A stretch of 64,000 nt of DNA from Zingiber officinale (lineage: Eukaryota > Streptophyta > Magnoliopsida > Zingiberales > Zingiberaceae). Under the pieces are notes generated by a model. The model worked only from the letters and a program-made list of their open reading frames with translations. It was not told where the DNA came from and made no database searches. Both the position numbers and the translations under genes were made by a program. The stretch is taken from the NCBI RefSeq assembly GCF_018446385.1, contig NC_056000.1, positions 47,772,722 to 47,836,721 on the forward strand, in the 5' to 3' direction. Below are positions 59,184 through 64,000 of this stretch, one piece after another. Position 1 is the first letter of the stretch, and each line of letters opens with the position of its first letter.

Positions 59184-61538
59184 TCACGGCTGGCCGAGAA
59201 GTGATGGCCTGTAGAAAGCATGACTTTGCGCTAGCACGATTCGGTCGCGCGGATCGTTCATTGTTTCGTCCCGCAGAGCTTGAAGGATCGCTTCGGTTGG
59301 AAGTTCTCTGCAGACAAAGTCGACAACAACTTAAATATGATCAGTGACCAAACGAAAAAGAATCCTCTCACCTTTTTATCAAGATCTTGTGTAGTGTTTT
59401 CAGAATGGGGCATAATTGGACTGGAGTAACAGGCTTCTTCTCTTCAGGATCAAGAACACTTAAGCTGGCTTGACTCAGGAGTTCAAAAAATGCATGCACA
59501 GCAGAGACACCCTGAAACAATTGAATGTCTTTAGTAAACATGGAAAATGGAAATCTGAAACCACAAATATGAGGAGTCAGTGTTGGGGCAAGATTATATA
59601 CCTGAATTGTACCTTTTCCTTTGATACTGTCACCCATGTCGAGACTGAGTTCCCCCTTGGCTAGCATCTGACCGTACCATGCGTTGCGACCTTTCAACAG
59701 AGTAACATATGTGTCGGCTAGCAATGGGCCGGCCAGTTTCTCTGGCTCTTCGGTCAACAGATGAGTGATGAATATCATCTCCGATGTGCAATGCGCAAAG
59801 TATACCGATTTGCTAGTAGCACTTTCATTGGTTAGAGCTGCTATCATCCCTGAAGAAATACAAATTGTCAAGAAAGAAATGAGACGACAAACAGTTTGTA
59901 AGATAAAGCAAAGGTATTGATCATGGCAATTAGCTGCAAAATCCCGTGCAACGCGATGAACTAGGACTGATACCCTTGAAACTCCTTTGTTGGGGTTAAA
60001 CAGATACTAATGTGATCATCATCGTGAAACTAAATCATGATTTTCTATCTCGATTGCACAGTTTTGAGGCTTTTGGCTGGTCATAGGATTCTAAGAGAGG
60101 GAGAATCAATTTTGTGATATTCAACCTGTTGATGCTTTTCCATTGTTCATTTGCTTCTTTTACGGTTACTAGCATCTCCTGAAGAATGCTGATCGATGTG
60201 CCAACCATTGGTGTGAACTAGGTTGCTAGTTATTCTTATCCGTCGGTTTTAGCTACATGCTTAAGTTGGCAGTGCTAGCCATTGGTGGAAACAAGGTCGC
60301 AAAAGTGGTTCTCATACATTGGTCAGAACTATTTCCATCTCGCAGAAGTAAAACGATAATGTTCATCTCCAATGACATAGCCGTATAGGCAAAGAAAGAG
60401 TACCTGCACCGATAGCATAGACATTCTTCAATCCGCCCATAACCTCATGAGTAATAAGATCACTGTTATCCCAGACAATAAAATGGGGCTGCCTCAAGAA
60501 CTTAGCGAGTGGTTTCCTCCACTTTTCAGCTCCACATATGCGAGCATTCGCGTATTCCTTGTTGTAAATCTCTGAAGCAATATTTGGCCCGCCGACATAG
60601 AGAATGTTCTCCATTGGAACTCCAGCTGCAAAACACATTCAGAATGCATGATAAGTGTTACTGATTCTCCAATACAGAATGCTTAGTTGCCCGAGGAGGC
60701 ACCAAATGATCAAGCAAGATTGAATTTTGACTAATGGAAAAGTTACAGTAAGTTCTTCATCAGGTGTTACACCATGTCATTAAGCATATAAAAGTTGCAA
60801 TTTTTCTCATCAGAAAGAACACTATCTGATCAGTAGTAATCGACCAAGAAAGTAAGAACATCTTAAGGAATTTGGGAGTTAGAGAGATTGATTACTTGCA
60901 AGGTTGATCATCTGAGTAGGTGTGATAATGCGTGGAAGGGGATCCAGAGCTGCCTCAATGCCCTTGGCCAGAGAGATGATTATTGGGGGGCTTCGCCTGT
61001 CCTTCCAGTACCGAGCAATTTCCTCGAACACCTCGCGGGTCTCCGTGGACGGCAAACCGTTCACCACAATGTCAGCGTCCCACACCGCCTCCTGCAAGTT
61101 GGTGACGACCTTGAGCGGGCAAACCGGCGTGTCGATCATGTTCAAGCAGAAGCCGTCCTTCAATATCTCGTCGGCGTAGAGGGTGCGGTCGCCGAGCCTG
61201 CCCTCGACGTACTTGAGGTAGGCGCAGCGGCGGATCAGCCGCCGGAGGACGTCCTCCCTCGAGTTGATCACCTCGAAGAGGTGCTCCGCGGTGGCGCGGT
61301 CGACGGCCCGCCCCGGCCGCCGCCAAATCAGGATCTGGACCCCGTCGCGGAACTGACCGTACGCGTCCTGGATAAGGGCGGCGAAGACGGTTCCCCACGC
61401 GCCGGCGCCTACACCGACAATCTTGAGCAAGTCGCCCTCCGATTTGCCGAGGAGTCGACGGAGCTCTTCGAGCCTCTCTTCAGTGCCATTGCTGTGGCAG
61501 TGAGCGGACCCGTTGGATTCGTCGACGGTGCCCACCAT
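59184..61538 (-). CDS. GPDHC1: Glycerol-3-phosphate dehydrogenase [NAD+], cytosolic (GPDHC1 type)
   Basis: Five exons on the minus strand: 61538-60896, 60625-60404, 59849-59602, 59511-59372, 59307-59184; 458 residues (Arabidopsis GPDHC1 is about the same). It interconverts dihydroxyacetone phosphate and sn-glycerol-3-phosphate with NADH, supplying glycerolipid backbones and a cytosol-mitochondrion redox shuttle. The Rossmann loop is G42-V-G-A-G-A-W-G49. Catalytic-site lysines are K192 (ISLAKGIE) and K281 ([10 protein letters not shown]), with GGPNIASEI at about 226-234. It ends SLLGQP like GPDHC1. No transit peptide: the first 20 residues are Ser/Asn/Glu-rich. The first exon border splits a codon (A|CT). 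Start is the first ATG, matching family length. All expected active-site residues are present. Confidence 0.95.
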
Positions 61539-62939
61539 GTCGCGTTAATTGAAATTAACAACCAAGAATAGCAGCTGCGAAGATCGCAAGAAGGGCAATT
61601 CTGAATTCTTGGAACTAAAAAAGGTGATCTTTTTGCCAAATAGAACTCTCGCCACGGACAGCCCCAAGACCTTTTCCCCCAAAATTCCTGCCTTTTTTAT
61701 CGCTCGACACTCGAGAACCAAAGCGGAAACGCGAAGAATGCTTGAAATCAACACGGAGTTGCAGAGATATCACCGCCTATTTTATGGGAGCGCCCCAACA
61801 AGATTGGTTCTTTATGGGGGGAGCAGCAACAAAAAGGGGATCTTTTGCTGGAAAAAAAAAAAACTCTTCCCACCGACGGCCCCTAAAAACCTCCTCTCTT
61901 TTTCCCCCTAATTTCCCGTCTTCTTCCTCCTCGACACTCCAGAATCAAGGCGGAGACGCAAAAAAATGCCTGAAATCAACACCGAAACGCAGCGATACCA
62001 CCGAGGGAAGAGGCAACGAAAAGGTCCAAGGAGGCTTGAATTCTCCGCCCGAGCAGACGGCAAGACGTCTAAGGAAGCTACGGAGACGTGCGCCGCTGGA
62101 AAAGCGAGGACAGAGGGAGTTTAGTCATAAAAAACCCAGAGAGCGAAAGATCCGCGTGGCGCTATGTTGGCGAGAGCCAAAGCCGCGGCGCCGAGTTCCG
62201 CGTGTGGTTTCTCCAGGGTTCGCTATAGGCGAGACATGGATGCGTTGGACGACGGTCGGCGCCGCGCGCGGGTGGCCGGGTTGGCGGGGGCCGCGGGAGC
62301 GAGATTTTGATGGTTGGAAAGCGAGGGATGATGAGGTGGGCAGGCGCTGATGAGGAAGAAAGGTAAATCTATCTAGGTATATCACATCTCATCAATCTTT
62401 ACAATAAAAAACTTTTAAAATATAAAATAAAAATAAATGGTATTTCTCAATTAGAAATTTTCTTTGTCAATAATATCAGGATATGCATAAACAATATTCC
62501 AAACCCTACTACCTTTTTGTTTTTTTTTGATTGGATATAGTTCTTGTGATCTAATTCGACTGTCTAATCCGATCACCAACTAAATCTAAAAAATAGAGAT
62601 GAATCCTTACTCAGTACGAGATTAATATTGTCTGAAAATCGAACTCTCATTGTATAAGCATACTATCTCACTTCGCACCATGCTCCGGGGCCTATGACCC
62701 AAGTTGATGTTACTAAATGGAAATAACATCAAGCAATTAACGTTCCTATGCTTGTAGGTTTGTTCTAATCATCATGAGCTTTCAGCCTCTAAGCGATCGT
62801 CGTGAGCTCGTGGCCAAGTTGCAATCCTAAGTGCATTATTATGTTCTGATTTTGAATGGATTGAAAGAAAAAATTCTTAATTTTCATGCATTTCGCCCCT
62901 TTTGAAAAAAAAAAAAATCTATTTACCTTTAACCGAAAG
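61539..62939. other. Promoter side of glycerol-3-phosphate dehydrogenase and spacer
   Basis: A moderately GC-rich block (about 61900-62350) precedes AT-rich DNA. Open frames here have Arg/Pro-rich, low-information composition and no family resemblance. Confidence 0.4.
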
Positions 62940-63472
62940 TAGGACTGTAAACAAACCGAGTTGAACTTTGGGATGTTCAAACTTGTTTGATAAGGTAATC
63001 AAGCCGAGCCGCTGAGCTTAAAATGAATCAAACTTTTGAAATGAGTGTTCAAGCTTGACTTGGTTTATTTTTTATGAGTCTGAGCTTGTTTGAAGCTTGA
63101 CTTGAGCTTCGTTCGTTTAGATGTTATCAAGCTCTCAATTTAAGCTTGGTTTGAGCTTGGTTCCTTTATATGTTATCAAGTTCTCAATTCAAGGCTACTT
63201 GATTGTTTGAAATTTTTAGTTGTTTGATTGATTATTGAGTTTGATAATTTAAATTTATTTAGCATATTGAAAAGAGTTTTATTAATGAACATGGTTCACG
63301 AACGTTGTTCATAAACGTTAACGAGCTGAACACATATGTGTTCAAACATATTTGTTTAACTTAACGAGCTGTTTGTTTAATTAATTTTATGTATATTGAA
63401 CAAATATAAATAAGCTCTTACCAAGCTAAACACTAAACTTGTTCACGAATGCTTGGTTCATTTACAGCCCTA
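62940..63472. mobile_element. hAT-like MITE, about 533 bp
   Basis: Ends are imperfect inverted repeats: TAGGACTGTAAACAAACC on the left and GGTTCATTTACAGCCCTA on the right. The interior is rich in GAGCTTG / CAAGCTC phrases, as in a common plant MITE family with TAGGGCTGTAAA termini. No coding capacity. The expected 8 bp target duplication is not clear. Confidence 0.6.
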
Positions 63473-64000
63473 GTCGAAGCATTTTATTTTTAATTTTTTT
63501 ATGTTATTTATTAGATGAAATATAAATCCTGATACTATGTTCTCTTGGAGGATTACTTTAGAATGAAAGAGGAATTTTAGGAAAATATCATCTATTTATA
63601 GGAATCCATAAATACCTCATTCCAAAAATAAAAAGTTCAAAATAATTAAGATTTTTTACAAAACGAAATCTTCTAAGTTCGATTCTATGAAAAAATTTAT
63701 AAAAGCATTTGATTTACTTCTATTTTATTTTCGGAATGTATCTTAAGTTTTTGAATTAATTCTTTTTCTAACATCAATTCAACTTTTGAACTTAATTTAT
63801 CATGCAATGAGAATTTATATTTTACTTATATTAGACATTTTCTAATATCTACCGAGTTTAAAGATCGCTCCGTGGTTCACCCGTGCTTTCTAAATTTATC
63901 CATGGGCTAAATTATCTACCTTAGAATTAATCGGATCATAAGTACTGAATATGATTTAGAAATAAAATTTTCATTTTTTAAATAAGTTTAATGAGTGAGT
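63473..64000. other. AT-rich intergenic DNA at the right edge
   Basis: No gene, RNA or repeat end recognised. Confidence 0.5.

Noticed and set aside
60888-61571. 227-codon open frame on the plus strand
   Set aside because: It is the antisense of the first exon of the glycerol-3-phosphate dehydrogenase gene, whose protein is clearly conserved; GC-rich codons keep the opposite strand open.
61742-62350. 202-codon plus-strand open frame
   Set aside because: Arg/Lys/Pro-rich low-information sequence in the dehydrogenase promoter, no domain, no splice context.

Overview
This is a plant nuclear window: five spliced or intron-leadered protein genes of ordinary plant families, separated by AT-rich spacers and a 33 kb block of nested LTR retrotransposons. 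Lsi1-type silicon channel, starch synthase II, plant PTB and cytosolic glycerol-3-phosphate dehydrogenase place it in an angiosperm. Gene structure and repeat style suggest a commelinid monocot, and a ginger-family (Zingiberales) genome is my tentative guess; no single base proves it.

Layout. 1-3269 is the 5' part of a minus-strand Copia-like element that runs off the left edge, followed by LTR and DNA-transposon debris to about 3.9 kb and empty AT-rich DNA to 6.1 kb. 6.1-9.6 kb holds an F-box/kelch gene (SKIP11 type, plus strand) with a two-intron leader carrying two small upstream ORFs. 9752-10914 (minus) is a four-exon NIP aquaporin with every visible hallmark of a silicic-acid channel. 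11-13.9 kb is spacer with a foldback MITE.

13.95-35.55 kb is best read as one old minus-strand Ty3/gypsy element (LTRs at both ends, one end tandemly duplicated) split by later arrivals: Copia debris, a 2.4 kb solo LTR, a 9.9 kb non-autonomous Copia-like element whose own LTR is split by a second inverted 2.4 kb solo LTR, and a 667 bp TRIM inside the old 5' LTR. 35778-46934 is a young Ty3/gypsy element of Tat/Retand type with near-identical LTRs, a perfect 5 bp target duplication, a 58 bp minisatellite of about 20 copies and an antisense ORF cluster in its 3' part.

48.8-61.6 kb is gene-rich: starch synthase II (plus, 8 exons), then a polypyrimidine tract-binding protein (minus, 10 exons) convergent with it, then NAD-dependent glycerol-3-phosphate dehydrogenase (minus, 5 exons). 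The right end is spacer with a hAT-like MITE. The genes serve unrelated housekeeping or nutrient functions; there is no cluster logic.

The most unusual signal I found is in the U3 part of the Copia-like LTRs: tandem units of about 41 bp, each a short stem around a conserved loop, where the two stem arms change together from unit to unit (five stem versions across three LTR copies). This looks like covariation and deserves a formal test.
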